Part shown: in pieces, positions 10,592-19,230 of the stretch
Position numbering within the stretch: position 1 is the first letter of the stretch
Layout of the letters: each line of letters opens with the position of its first letter
Origin: Nitrospirales bacterium
GTDB taxonomy: Bacteria > Nitrospirota > Nitrospiria > Nitrospirales > UBA8639
DNA: 45,089 nt
Assembly (NCBI GenBank): GCA_021604105.1
Contig: BQIW01000031.1
Location: 1 to 45,089, forward strand
Direction of reading: 5' to 3'
Notes under the pieces: model-generated
Seen by the model: only the letters and a program-made list of their open reading frames with translations
Databases searched by the model: none
What the model was told of the DNA's origin: nothing
Translations under genes and position numbers: made by a program

Positions 10592-12673
10592 ATGTCTCCC
10601 GACCGGAGGCAACACCACCAGGATTCCCCACCTCCCCTACCCACCTCTATCCTGCCACAGGTGGTGGATGTTGGCAGAGAGATGTGCGGCGATGTGTGGC
10701 TGGCCGAACGCCGGGAATGGCTCGTCACCAACGGCATCGGAGGATTCGCCTCCGGCACCGTGGCGGGTTCCCTGACCCGACGGTATCACGGCCTGCTCAT
10801 CGCCGCCCTCACGCCACCCCTCGGCCGCACCTTATTAGTCAGCAAACTGGAAGAGACCGTGAAATACCGGGAGCAGACGGTACAACTTTCGACGAATCAT
10901 TGGGATGGAGGCACGATTGCGCCAACCGGGTTTCTATATCTAGAGCGGTTCCGTTTGGAAGGCACCACGCCGGTCTGGACGTTTGCCATCGCCGACGCAC
11001 AATTGGAAAAACGCATATGGATGGAACCGGGGGAGAACACCACGTACGTGCAGTACTCCTTCACCAGAGGATCACTTCCGATTCGCCTCAGTCTGCGCGC
11101 CTTCATCAATCATCGGGATTATCACGGGACAACACTGAACACCCTCCCGGAATTTTTCACGACTCCCATCCCCCATGGTTTACAGATTCTCCCTTCAGAA
11201 GGCTCTCCATTTTTCCTATCCGCATCGGATGGATCGGTTGAAGCCGTCAATACGTGGTATCATAATTACGATCTGCCTCTCGAACGCGAACGCGGACTTC
11301 CCGATCGCGAGCATCATCTGCACATCGGCACGTGGAACCTCGACTTGAAACCGGGCGAAGAGATCGTCTGGATGGCCGGCACCCGTCTCAAGCCGTCGGG
11401 ACCCGCGACTTCGCATTTCGAATCACGCCGACGTCATGAAGTAGCAGTGCTTCAATCGGACCGGACCGCCAAACACTCACCCCTGCAGTGGCCGGACTGG
11501 ATCCAACAGCTCACACTGGCCGCGGATCAATTCATTGTCTCACGTCCCCTGCCACCCCACGACACCGGCCATACGATTATTGCCGGGTATCAATGGTTTG
11601 GAGATTGGGGCCGGGACACGATGATCAGCCTGCCGGGACTTACCCTGACCACCCAGCGCTTTGACGTCGCACGCAGCATCCTGTCGACCTTTGCGCAATA
11701 TACCAATCAAGGCATGCTGCCCAATCGCTTTCCCGACGCAGGGGAGGAACCGGAATACAACACCGTTGATGCCACGCTCTGGTACGTTGAGGCCGTCCGC
11801 CAATATGTGGACGCCACCGATGATCGCGCCTTTCTTAAAACGATCTTTCCCGTGCTTGTCGAGATGCTGGGGTGGTACCGCAAGGGCACCAGGTTTGGAA
11901 TCGGTATGGATCCCGCCGATCACTTACTTCATGCCGGAGAGCCGGGCGTACAGCTCACCTGGATGGATGCCAAGATCGGAGACTGGGTCGTGACTCCGCG
12001 GGTCGGCAAACCGGTCGAGATCAATGCGCTGTGGTACCAAGCCTGGCTCACCCTGGGCCAATTGGCCAGGACCTTAACAGAGCCACACGAAGAATTTCTG
12101 CACACAGCCAAGGCCATCCACACATCTTTTCAACGGTTCTGGGACGAACCCTTACACCGATGCTATGACGTGCTGGACGGACCACATGGCCATGATCCGG
12201 CCCCACGCCCCAATCAATTGTTCGCCGTGTCGTTACCCAACAGTCCGCTCACCTACAAACAGCAACATGCTGTCGTGGATTATTGCGCTCAACATCTTTA
12301 CACCTCTTACGGGTTACGCAGCCTGGGGCAGGAAGATCCGCAATTTGAAGGACAGTATGCAGGAGATATCCGGCAGAGGGATGGCGCCTATCATCAAGGC
12401 ACCGTCTGGGGCTGGCTACTCGGTCCTTTTGTGCTCGCCCACCATCGAGTGTATCGCCACCCCGAAGCGGCTCTCTCGTATCTCAACCCGATGGCTCATC
12501 ATCTCAACGATTACGGACTGGGAACCCTGGGGGAAATCTTTGACGGGCAACCGCCATTCGCTCCACGTGGATGTATCGCCCAAGCCTGGACCGTTGCCGA
12601 AGTCCTCCGCGCCTGGCATTTCATTCACCCGTCCACCAACAAGCATAGAACGGCAACACACACGCCTCAATAA
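10592..12673 (+). CDS. Amylo-alpha-1,6-glucosidase (glycogen debranching enzyme, GH133)
   Basis: A 693-aa protein with the bacterial GDE N-terminal domain (WLVTNGIGGFASGTVAGS, then RRYHGLLIAAL) and a C-terminal (alpha/alpha)6 GH133 domain with GYQWFGDWGRDTMISLPGL, DATLWYVEAVRQY and GEIFDG near the end. The enzyme family removes alpha-1,6-linked glucose branches from glycogen. The start ATG follows the upstream stop by three bases, with GGAGAATAGGAT as ribosome site inside the upstream gene's end, so coupling is likely. With the GH15 enzyme at 24-26 kb it gives the organism a glucan-breakdown set. No signal peptide; cytoplasmic. Confidence 0.92.
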   Translation: MSPDRRQHHQDSPPPLPTSILPQVVDVGREMCGDVWLAERREWLVTNGIGGFASGTVAGSLTRRYHGLLIAALTPPLGRTLLVSKLEETVKYREQTVQLSTNHWDGGTIAPTGFLYLERFRLEGTTPVWTFAIADAQLEKRIWMEPGENTTYVQYSFTRGSLPIRLSLRAFINHRDYHGTTLNTLPEFFTTPIPHGLQILPSEGSPFFLSASDGSVEAVNTWYHNYDLPLERERGLPDREHHLHIGTWNLDLKPGEEIVWMAGTRLKPSGPATSHFESRRRHEVAVLQSDRTAKHSPLQWPDWIQQLTLAADQFIVSRPLPPHDTGHTIIAGYQWFGDWGRDTMISLPGLTLTTQRFDVARSILSTFAQYTNQGMLPNRFPDAGEEPEYNTVDATLWYVEAVRQYVDATDDRAFLKTIFPVLVEMLGWYRKGTRFGIGMDPADHLLHAGEPGVQLTWMDAKIGDWVVTPRVGKPVEINALWYQAWLTLGQLARTLTEPHEEFLHTAKAIHTSFQRFWDEPLHRCYDVLDGPHGHDPAPRPNQLFAVSLPNSPLTYKQQHAVVDYCAQHLYTSYGLRSLGQEDPQFEGQYAGDIRQRDGAYHQGTVWGWLLGPFVLAHHRVYRHPEAALSYLNPMAHHLNDYGLGTLGEIFDGQPPFAPRGCIAQAWTVAEVLRAWHFIHPSTNKHRTATHTPQ

Positions 12674-12704
12674 TAAAACAATCCTGCCAGTTTAGTTTCC
12701 ACTA

Positions 12705-12870
12705 CAGTTATCATTCTGATCCACGGGAGACTTGTCTCCTCGATCATTCCTCCTAGAATTGTCATTCTGAACCACTTCCCATTTTGTCATTCTGAGGCCA
12801 TGCCGAAGAATCCAGCCCAGCCTGAAGATGCCCTTGTCTCCCAGAATTTCTCCTTCGTCATCCCGACATC
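12705..12870. repeat. Intergenic TCATTCTGA repeat cluster
   Basis: Three copies of TCATTCTGA occur within about 85 bases (near 12709, 12758 and 12785), the last continuing as TCTGAGGCCATGCCGAAGAAT. A GGAGAC-TT-GTCTCC palindrome lies at about 12726-12739, and TTGTCTCC recurs near 12834. Elements reading AGAATGACA / GAAGAATCC are common dispersed intergenic repeats in many bacterial genomes. The cluster sits behind the debranching-enzyme gene and ahead of a convergent gene. A minus-strand open frame through it is repeat-derived and not called. Confidence 0.6.
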
Positions 12871-12966
12871 CATAATAAGGGACCCATCTATTGCATTTGT
12901 CGATCCTGCTCGCCTTCGCCAGGAATTTTCTTCTTCCATAACCCCATATTTCCCACACCCGTCACG

Positions 12967-14058
12967 TCAGAGTTGCACGTGATCAAGAAATTTGGACACC
13001 ACGCTGACCGCTTCCCGAAGCTCATGCATATTCTCGGATGGATCATGATAGATCCAGATTTTCGCTTGGAGGAGATGCAGAAGTCCGAGCACGCGGTCCG
13101 ACCTACTGTTGCTCAAAGACCAGACCACCTCCGTGAGTACCGGAAACTCAATGTCATCGGGTGAGGCCATCGTATCCACCGCTTCCGCCAGATACTCCAC
13201 CATCGGTTCAAACGCGGCCCGATTTCCCGTGGTGCCATAAATCCTGCCAATCCCTCTGGCTGCGGACGCCTGAATCATAGGCAACTGGTTCCGATCCTGA
13301 AACAACGCCACAAGGTGAGGCAACCCTTCCTCCCCCGCAGATGCCAGAGCCTCAATCGCTTCAACAGGAAAATGCTGCCGTTGGATAAATGTCAGCAGGC
13401 TGGGAAGAAATGTGGAGGTGGAAAAACCTGCCAACTGTTGGACAATAAGTTGTTGGTGAGCCGGTTGGGTTTCAGGATCCAACAGGAGCGAGGCTAACCG
13501 TGAGGCATGCCCCCAGTCAGCCATGACCAAAAACGGAAATTCCGATTGTGCCACCTCTTGAAGCAGCGAGGTAAACACGGCACTCTCTTCAAAGGCTTCC
13601 CCGGACTCACGAATCCTGAACGTCTCATCAGAAGAAGGAGCCCGGACCTCCGTGAGCCAACCCAGGTCTGCACCATTCAAACGATATCGGAAGCGGCAGG
13701 CCGGACCATTCCACAGGCGATCCGGGGCCTCCTCTAATTCTGCATCCCCACCGCCAGGTGTGGTTCCCACAAACCGTTTTCGCTCCTCACAAAACACGCG
13801 AAACTCGACATCATGCGACGCCACGGAATCGCTCACAACCGAAAACCCCAGATCTTGAAACCGTTTCGCAACCAGAGCATGCAATGCCTCTGACTGGGCA
13901 AGCCCCTCCTCCGTCCTGACGCTGGAAGTGAGCAGAATGATACGGATTTGAGCTAACTGCGAGATCTGTTCAGAGGAAAGATGCACCCGCCGGGCCATTC
14001 CGTCGGAAAGTCCGGTGACGAAGACCAGTACACACAAACAAAAGAGCACTCGACGCAT
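12967..14058 (-). CDS. Secreted HEAT-repeat-like hypothetical protein
   Basis: A 363-aa protein not recognised as a named family. Residues 1-22 (MRRVLFCLCVLVFVTGLSDG) look like a signal peptide, so it is probably periplasmic or exported. The N-terminal half carries a mixed alpha/beta segment (RIILLTSSVRTEEGLAQSEA, then RFQDLGFSVVSDSV) that reads like a stress- or penicillin-binding-activator-style domain. The C-terminal half is helical with paired-helix periodicity (FPVEAIEALASAGEEGLPHL, then MIQASAARGIGRIY), as in HEAT or PBS-lyase repeats. AGGAGAG five bases upstream supports the ATG at 14058. The broken CsaA-like gene lies just upstream on the same strand. Confidence 0.65.
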   Translation of the reverse strand: MRRVLFCLCVLVFVTGLSDGMARRVHLSSEQISQLAQIRIILLTSSVRTEEGLAQSEALHALVAKRFQDLGFSVVSDSVASHDVEFRVFCEERKRFVGTTPGGGDAELEEAPDRLWNGPACRFRYRLNGADLGWLTEVRAPSSDETFRIRESGEAFEESAVFTSLLQEVAQSEFPFLVMADWGHASRLASLLLDPETQPAHQQLIVQQLAGFSTSTFLPSLLTFIQRQHFPVEAIEALASAGEEGLPHLVALFQDRNQLPMIQASAARGIGRIYGTTGNRAAFEPMVEYLAEAVDTMASPDDIEFPVLTEVVWSLSNSRSDRVLGLLHLLQAKIWIYHDPSENMHELREAVSVVSKFLDHVQL

Positions 14059-14102
14059 GGACGCTCTCCTGGAAAAAGGTTGGAGGGGCTAGTACCCCAG
14101 AC

Positions 14103-14436
14103 TTACAACATCTTCGTTCCAGGGGAACCGGCGTATCCGGCACACACACCGCCACCTCCCCGTTGACCGGAGGCAATAATCAGATGACCATATATTCGGA
14201 CATCACCGGACCGATCAGCTTGGGCGCCAAACTGACAACCGCCACAATCCGTTTTCTCTACAGCTCCTCCCATTGGGACAGATGCGTGTTCTGCGCACGC
14301 GATGGCTTCATGCCGATTTCCCCGACAAAGCTTCCAATTGCAAGAGGTAGGCCGGTTTTCTGGCCGCAGGAAAAAGCTCTGCGCTGACCATACACCCAAC
14401 CCGCATTTCAACGGTGGTGAATTCAGTCCGGGACAT
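14103..14436 (-). pseudogene. CsaA-type tRNA-binding protein, decayed
   Basis: Translated pieces match the order of the ~110-residue CsaA/tRNA-binding OB-fold family but switch frame. ATG 14436 (ribosome site GAGGTG) opens MSRTEFTTVEMRVGCMVSAE and FPAARKPAYLLQLE. Near 14335 the frame shifts to VGEIGMKPSRAQNTHL, which stops at 14259. A third frame gives RKRIVAVVSLAPKLIGPVMS, a stop near 14182, then NGEVAVCVPDTPVP. A last shift near 14120 gives the expected end GTKML and a stop at 14103. At least three frameshifts and two stops make a working product very unlikely. CsaA proteins bind tRNA-like structures and have been linked to protein export. Confidence 0.8.
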
Positions 14437-15027
14437 ATTCTGCACCTCACCCTCCTGACCAAACCTCAATCCCCTGGCCTCATTTCTGATCATCCAGGGC
14501 TCTCCTCTCCCGGTTTGGATCGGTGTCAAAAATCCCGTTACTCCAGGATCGAATCCAGGAAAAAGTCATGTCGATGACAAACGTGAACCACCCTTCTCCC
14601 TCGAAAATCCATTAGTGAGCCTCGTTGATCTCATGAATTTTCAAGGTTTCAATCTCGCAGGTGACCCCATGGTCGCACAAAATTCGAGTAACTCCTAAGT
14701 TTCCCGTCGGCAGAAAATCTCGTACCAAAGCATTAAAGCATTTTAGTCTTTGGCAGGAATCTCTCGTCCAATCATTCCCCCAAAATCCATCTGTACATTA
14801 ATGTAAGGGTTGGCTATTCTGAAATCTAAAAATAAGAGGAATTCCACTGGCTGGCTCATGGCAAACAAATCCCCCACAAAAACAAAAAAGAACAGCACTA
14901 CACGATGATCGGCTTCGAACAGAAGCTCAGGCCCGCTGTCGTCGCCCCCTGCGCGACACACTACTGTCAAGCTCATCTTCGGTGAACTGCGAGTGCCCAA
15001 TGTTGAGTCAAAAAGGAGTTTATCCAC
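14437..15027. other. Gene-poor AT-rich gap ahead of the DUF3800 operon
   Basis: No supported gene. A minus-strand open frame at about 14612-14760 reads GNLGVTRILCDHGVTCEIET and ends KIHEINEAH; it has no start codon and could be the tail of a lost gene. A second minus frame (14743-15087) overlaps the DUF3800 start and lacks a ribosome site. Base composition falls to the AT-rich level of the following operon about here. Confidence 0.45.
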
Positions 15028-15735
15028 GTGAATGATTGCATCCATATTTATTGTGACGAATCGTGTCATTTGGAATGTGATCGCCAAAAAGCCATGGCGC
15101 TTGGAGCCACCTGGTGTCCAGCTTCTTATCGAGCTGCACTCAGCCGAAAAATAAAGGCTATACGAAAACGATTTGGCCTCTCGCCAGTCTTTGAGATTAA
15201 ATGGACGAAGGTCTCGCCTGGTCGTCTTGATTTTTATTTGGCTTTGATTGATCTATTTTTCGATGAACCGCTACTTCGATTCCGAGCCGTCGTGGTGCCG
15301 GACAAGTCATTATTGGATCATTTTCGATTCAATCAGTCTCATGACGATTTTTACTATAAAATGTGGTACCTGCTCTTGACACATTTAGTGGATGACAAAC
15401 ATTCATTTCGTGTTTTTCTCGATATTAAAGACACTCACGGACAGGAGAAAGTTCGCAAACTACATGAAGTACTCTGCGATTCACACTATGATTTTGATAG
15501 GCAAAAAATTTCAGACATCGAGCAAGTACACTCACACGATGTACCTTTGTTGCAGATAGCAGATTTGCTGACTGGGGCCCTTTCACATTTGCATCGAGAC
15601 ATCCATGGTTCCCCGGCAAAACAAGCCATTATTAATCAAATACGCAAAAAAAGTGGACATAATCTCTTGTTCTCTACCCCACCTCGTGTTGAAAAGTTTA
15701 ATGTTCTCGTTTGGCGCTCCAAGGATAATGCATGA
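15028..15735 (+). CDS. DUF3800 domain protein (putative RNase H-fold nuclease)
   Basis: A 235-aa protein with the DUF3800 layout: Y8-C-D10-E-S12 at the N-terminus, E56-I-K58 in FEIKW, D132 in RVFLDIKD, and the C-terminal Q176-x2-D179 in VPLLQIADLLTG. These acidic positions are those expected for a metal-dependent RNase H/integrase-like fold, so a nuclease role is a reasonable prediction, not a demonstration. The start is GTG 15028 with AGGAG nine bases upstream. The next gene starts at 15732, inside the stop codon (ATGA overlap), so both are made from one message. Base composition is AT-rich relative to the flanks, and restriction-locus remnants lie just downstream, which suggests a horizontally acquired accessory or defence module. 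Confidence 0.8.
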   Translation: MNDCIHIYCDESCHLECDRQKAMALGATWCPASYRAALSRKIKAIRKRFGLSPVFEIKWTKVSPGRLDFYLALIDLFFDEPLLRFRAVVVPDKSLLDHFRFNQSHDDFYYKMWYLLLTHLVDDKHSFRVFLDIKDTHGQEKVRKLHEVLCDSHYDFDRQKISDIEQVHSHDVPLLQIADLLTGALSHLHRDIHGSPAKQAIINQIRKKSGHNLLFSTPPRVEKFNVLVWRSKDNA

Positions 15736-16220
15736 ATGACCCACCGAGGGTATTTCCGTTTCAAGGGGAATGGGAAACTTATGTGGACTCAATTTACAAG
15801 GCGTTTCTTGACTCTTTTGTACGGACCGATCTCCAGTTTCGTGGCTGGCGAGTTACAGCTCAACGGCACCCCGAAACACTCGGGAAGGGATTTAGTTTTT
15901 GGCATACGATCTCGGAAGCATCGGATCGAAAAAACCGGAACGAGGTCGACCGAATCCCCGACTTCCGAAGATGTGAACGTATTCTCTGGATTCGCTGGAT
16001 TATCGAGAATGCCGATAACCAGGGATTCCACTGGTGGGAAAACCGGCGTGGCCAGAATACGCATGTTGTGATTTGGGCAAAAGACTACGACTTTGCGGTC
16101 ATCCTTGGTAAACGCAATAATTACTATGTTTTGAAGACCGCCTACGCAGAAATCAAACCACATAGGCAGCGAACTTTCGAAAATGAACTGAAGGCCTATT
16201 GGAAGGCTCAAAAAAGCTGA
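15732..16220 (+). CDS. Small basic partner protein of DUF3800
   Basis: A 162-aa protein overlapping the DUF3800 stop codon by four bases (ATGA). I do not recognise it with certainty. Visible conserved-looking segments are FRGWRVTAQRHPETLGKGFS, FWHTISE, RIPDFRRCERILWIRWIIE, FHWWENRRG and VVIWAKDYDFAVILGKRNNY, then LKTAYAEIKPHR. The alternation of charged strands with a His-Pro motif early and a Thr-Ala-Tyr near the end recalls small BECR/RelE-barnase-like nucleases, but this is a guess from pattern only. There is no signal peptide or membrane segment. Tight coupling implies it works with the DUF3800 protein, for example as a toxin, effector or cognate subunit. Confidence 0.7.
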   Translation: MNDPPRVFPFQGEWETYVDSIYKAFLDSFVRTDLQFRGWRVTAQRHPETLGKGFSFWHTISEASDRKNRNEVDRIPDFRRCERILWIRWIIENADNQGFHWWENRRGQNTHVVIWAKDYDFAVILGKRNNYYVLKTAYAEIKPHRQRTFENELKAYWKAQKS

Positions 16221-16250
16221 AGCCCCTTGGCATTGCTGCCAAAGGGCTTC
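16219..16250 (+). terminator. Hairpin at the end of the DUF3800 operon
   Basis: The arms GAAGCCCCTTGGCA (16219-16232) and TGCCAAAGGGCTTC (16237-16250) pair over 14 positions with one mismatch around a 4-base loop. The stem begins inside the stop codon of the 162-aa gene. The downstream run is only weakly T-rich (GGATGCTCCTTCT), so termination may be partial. Confidence 0.6.
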
Positions 16251-16514
16251 GGATGCTCCTTCTACACATGGTAGATGAGACTATATACATTATAGTTATC
16301 GACGGATCGTAAAGCAAATTGAGTGTTTCTCAAAATATTACTTCTTCCTGAGTAAGGGAGCCGATATTCTTCATTATACTTTATTCACCATATTTCAGAA
16401 TTCCCAACACAAGCCTATATAAACAGATTGAATATTAGCCTCCATTATTCGAAATATCTCTTTAATAATCCCCCGAAGGAAAAATAGGGCAATATGTAAG
16501 ATGGGAATTTCTAA

Positions 16515-16760
16515 AGAATTTCAAGTCTGCAAAGCTCTGCCCCTGACAGTCAGGTGCGGGGCGATGTGTGGCTCGAGCAGGAGACGGTCCGACTGACAAA
16601 GCGGCAGATGTATGATCTCTTTGATTCCTCCATCGACAACGTCGGCCTGTACCTGAAAAATATCTTTGCGGATGGGAAGTTGGAGGAAGCCGCAATTACC
16701 GAGAATTTCTCGGTAGTTCAATCTGAAGGCCACCAGCGCCAACTGCTAAGGATTTCTTAA
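16515..16760 (+). pseudogene. RhuM-family gene fragment
   Basis: The frame reads DVWLEQETVRLTKRQMYDLF, DNVGLYLKNIFADGKLEE and ENFSVVQSEGHQRQLLRIS before a stop. This matches the N-terminal third of RhuM/Fic-associated virulence proteins (…ETVWLTQ.QMAELF…NI..EGEL…VVQ.EG.R.V.R), which normally continue for more than 200 residues with a Y-x-LDAIISVGYRV segment that is absent here. RhuM genes are often embedded in type I restriction loci. No start codon or ribosome site fits the fragment. Confidence 0.75.
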
Positions 16761-16927
16761 TCCTTCAAACCTGAAGGAAAATGGCCAATACGCTGTAAAC
16801 CCGGAGACGTTATAATCAAGGCGCAATTCAGTCTGTGCAAATTTTTCACAAACTGACGTGGTCAGGAAAATCAACCAGAACGATTTGATGCTCCAGCTGA
16901 TCCTCATTCTGCTGGGAAGACAGGGCA

Positions 16928-17068
16928 ATGAATCCCTTTACCGAATCCGTGGTTGAAGATACCGCACTCGTAGCCATGACCCTGATGATCGCGGAAAGCC
17001 GCCCAGAAGAAAAGGACGTGTTGGTGCGCATCGTCATGCACCTCCTCTGTGAATACGATCCAGTATGA
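16928..17068 (+). pseudogene. Possible HsdR N-terminal scrap
   Basis: A 46-codon frame beginning MNPFTESVVEDTAL. The first ~14 residues resemble the start of many type I restriction HsdR subunits (FTESVVEDAALAWLESLG), after which the similarity stops, as if joined to unrelated sequence by a deletion. The match is short, so the assignment leans on the neighbouring RhuM fragment. With that fragment it suggests a type I restriction-modification locus once occupied 16.5-17.1 kb. Confidence 0.45.
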
Positions 17069-17186
17069 GCACCGACACAGCAACCACTGCCTGCCCCGAT
17101 TGACACACAAGACCTTGGACGGCGATGCTATGAGAGAATTGGCTGGACGGTACCAATTTTTTATTTTCACATTTTGAAAGGAAATC

Positions 17187-17597
17187 ATGACCATGAATCT
17201 GTTACGCATGATAATCGGCGTCTCTTTGAGTGTTGTGCTTTTCGCGGGGATCGGCTTGGCCACAGAACCGGCCGAAGTGGAGAAATACGTGAAGGCCCGT
17301 ATTGAGATCGGCGAGATGATGACGAACTACTTTAAGGGTGGAAAGGGATACGGGGACGGTCAACGCCCCTCGCCGGAGGCCATGAAAGAAATGGGCGCAG
17401 ATATCAATTCAAAACTCAGTGCGTTATTGGCAAAGCATGATTTGACGATTGAGGAATACCGCCAACGCAGTCCTGAGGTCTTTGCCGATGATGCGGCCGT
17501 GAAGGGGTATCTCAATGCGCATCCCGATCTGAAGGCTCGCTACGATGCCCTTCCACTGGGCAGCATGAAAGGCGGGAGCACAGGCCGGGGGTATTGA
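17187..17597 (+). CDS. Small secreted hypothetical protein
   Basis: A 136-aa protein with a clear signal peptide (LLRMIIGVSLSVVLFAGIG, predicted cleavage near GLATE) and a charged helical mature part containing VEKYVKARIEIGEMMTNYF, a glycine-rich turn (KGGKGYGDGQ) and LLAKHDLTIEEYRQRSPEVF. It resembles small periplasmic proteins of the DUF4168 kind only in its general layout, and I do not assign a family. A GAAAGGA ribosome site precedes the ATG; another in-frame ATG lies two codons later. It stands alone after the restriction-gene debris. Confidence 0.75.
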   Translation: MTMNLLRMIIGVSLSVVLFAGIGLATEPAEVEKYVKARIEIGEMMTNYFKGGKGYGDGQRPSPEAMKEMGADINSKLSALLAKHDLTIEEYRQRSPEVFADDAAVKGYLNAHPDLKARYDALPLGSMKGGSTGRGY

Positions 17598-17838
17598 GAG
17601 CCCATGAATTTTAAACCGGATTCTCTCGGTCAAAAAAGCCCATTCCCGTACTATCGAAACACAAGTACACGGGAGCAGAACGGTTCTTAATCCTGGCCAA
17701 ATGAGGCGGGCAATCAATTGAATTCGCCGTCTCTATGTGTATGTGCCAGAGAGTCTGATAACAGGGGAAAGCGGGCGGAGCATCATTCGCTAGCCGACGT
17801 TTCCTCCGGAACCCTTTAAATTGAGGTCATGACATTAT

Positions 17839-18327
17839 ATGAATGATGAGCAGCCGGCGACGGTCTGCGCCAGCCTCATAAACAGTATGCACAGCCTCCA
17901 ACTCTCCACAGTCGGGGTGGACGGCATTCCCCACTGCAGCTATACGCCCTACTTGCACCGGGCTCCTGGCCACTTTTACATCTTTGTCAGTCAACTGGCC
18001 GCACATACCCGTCACCTGCTGACAAACCGGACTGTCGCCATCATGATCATTGCCGATGAACAGTCGACGTCACAGATTTTCGCCAGGACGAGGGTGCATT
18101 ACGTATGTGAGGCCACACCTATCCCGCCCGATCATCCCGAATATGAGTCTGTGCTGGACGACTATCAGAAACGGCATGGCAAGATGGCCGGCCTGTTACG
18201 GCAACTCCCGGATTTTGTTCTGTTTCAACTGGATACGAAGAGTGGGCAGTTTGTGATGGGGTTTGGCAAAGCCTACACGCTGGCCGGAGAAAATTTGTCG
18301 GTCTTCGAACATTCCCGCACGGGATAG
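17839..18327 (+). CDS. HugZ-like pyridoxamine-5'-phosphate-oxidase-family protein
   Basis: A 162-aa protein with the split-barrel flavin-binding fold: LQLSTVGVDGIPHCSYTPYL, the strand FYIFVSQLAAHTRHLL, and FARTRVHYVCEATPI, then VLFQLDTKSGQFVMGFGKAY. The ending QFVMGFGKAY is typical of HugZ/HutZ proteins, which bind or degrade heme, while related family members bind FMN or F420. Heme use is therefore possible but not shown. GAGGT lies upstream of the ATG. A MITE-like element begins nine bases after the stop codon. Confidence 0.8.
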   Translation: MNDEQPATVCASLINSMHSLQLSTVGVDGIPHCSYTPYLHRAPGHFYIFVSQLAAHTRHLLTNRTVAIMIIADEQSTSQIFARTRVHYVCEATPIPPDHPEYESVLDDYQKRHGKMAGLLRQLPDFVLFQLDTKSGQFVMGFGKAYTLAGENLSVFEHSRTG

Positions 18328-18336
18328 CGAGATTAA

Positions 18337-18554
18337 TGAGGCTGTTGAAAAAAAGCCGCCAGCGGCGTTCTCGTCATTTTCCCGTGCTCACGTACTGGAA
18401 GTACGCTCTGCCCGCAAAAATGACTGCGGCCTTGCTGGACGGACCCTTCGGGAAGACTCAGGGCATGCTTTTTTGAACCGCCCCGAGGTCTCTGATATGC
18501 AACGTGGCTGGGGGTCAATATGCTCTTGGAAATTATTATTATTCAACACTCCCT
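18337..18554 (+). mobile_element. MITE-like element, copy 1 (218 bp)
   Basis: It begins TGAGGCTGTTGAA and ends TTCAACACTCCCT, imperfect terminal inverted repeats, and is flanked by TAA at 18334-18336 and 18555-18557. The left ~110 bases match copies 2 and 3 closely: GCCGCCAGCGGCGTTCTCG, then GTGCTCACGTACT and GCGGCCTTGCTGGACGGA. The right half is diverged and about 24 bases longer. No transposase is encoded, so it would need enzymes from a related full-length element elsewhere. Confidence 0.85.
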
Positions 18555-19230
18555 TAATCAATAGCCTCCTGTGATCCCTTATGGGACGTGAACTAGATAC
18601 GTAGGTGAAAAACGATCTGCAACCGACCCAGCAAATTCCACCTCAGAGGACGCCGGGGTAATCGATCGTTTAACAAAACACTGGCCGTCCTCTATTCCAG
18701 CCCTAAACGCGTCTCTGTACTTTACAGGAGAGTAAGGGTTCGCTATTCTTGCCAAGGACTGAAGACACCTTCCCGATAACTGTTCAGGGAACTCTCCATC
18801 ACACAAGCGATCGTCATGGTGCAACCTCGGCCTTGGTAGCCCGGGCTTTGGTCCTCTGGCTAGAGCCACGGCTCCTCCTGGATCCTCCCCCTCACAAGGA
18901 TAGCGGACTCCATCGGACGGCAATCCGTACATTTCATATACGTGTAAATTTCCTTCCTGCGTGCTCCCTCGCGGGCGGAAATCACACGAAGGGAGAGGCT
19001 TGAATGGATACCCTGGAGAACCGACACGAGCAACTTGTTCAAGGGAAAAACACATTTATTAAGCGGGATGTGAATAATGGAGAACACTATACGGCGGAAC
19101 AATGGAAAAGCAGATTTCATGTGCAAGGATACGGAAAACGTATATGCATCTGATGAACCATATGTAGAGCGCTTTCGCATAGAAAGCACCACGATCACCA
19201 ACACCAACCATTGAATATCAGGAAAACACC
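18555..19230. other. Unexplained region between MITE copy 1 and pyrophosphatase
   Basis: No gene is called with confidence. Two overlapping minus-strand frames are open: 18579-19055 (158 codons) and 18860-19207 (115 codons). The peptides CTDCRPMESAILVRGRIQEE and FVKRSITPASSEVEFAGSVA have a conserved-sequence feel that I cannot attach to a family. The stretch could be a decayed element, a structured RNA or an unfamiliar gene. The last ~100 bases must hold the pyrophosphatase promoter. Confidence 0.35.

Noticed and set aside
12692-12958. 88-codon minus-strand frame
   Set aside because: It consists largely of the TCATTCTGA repeat cluster.
14612-14760. Minus-strand frame with protein-like peptide ending in HEINEAH
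   Set aside because: No start codon or recognised family; noted only as a possible gene tail.
14743-15087. 114-codon minus-strand frame over the DUF3800 start
   Set aside because: No ribosome site or family resemblance, and it overlaps a better supported gene.
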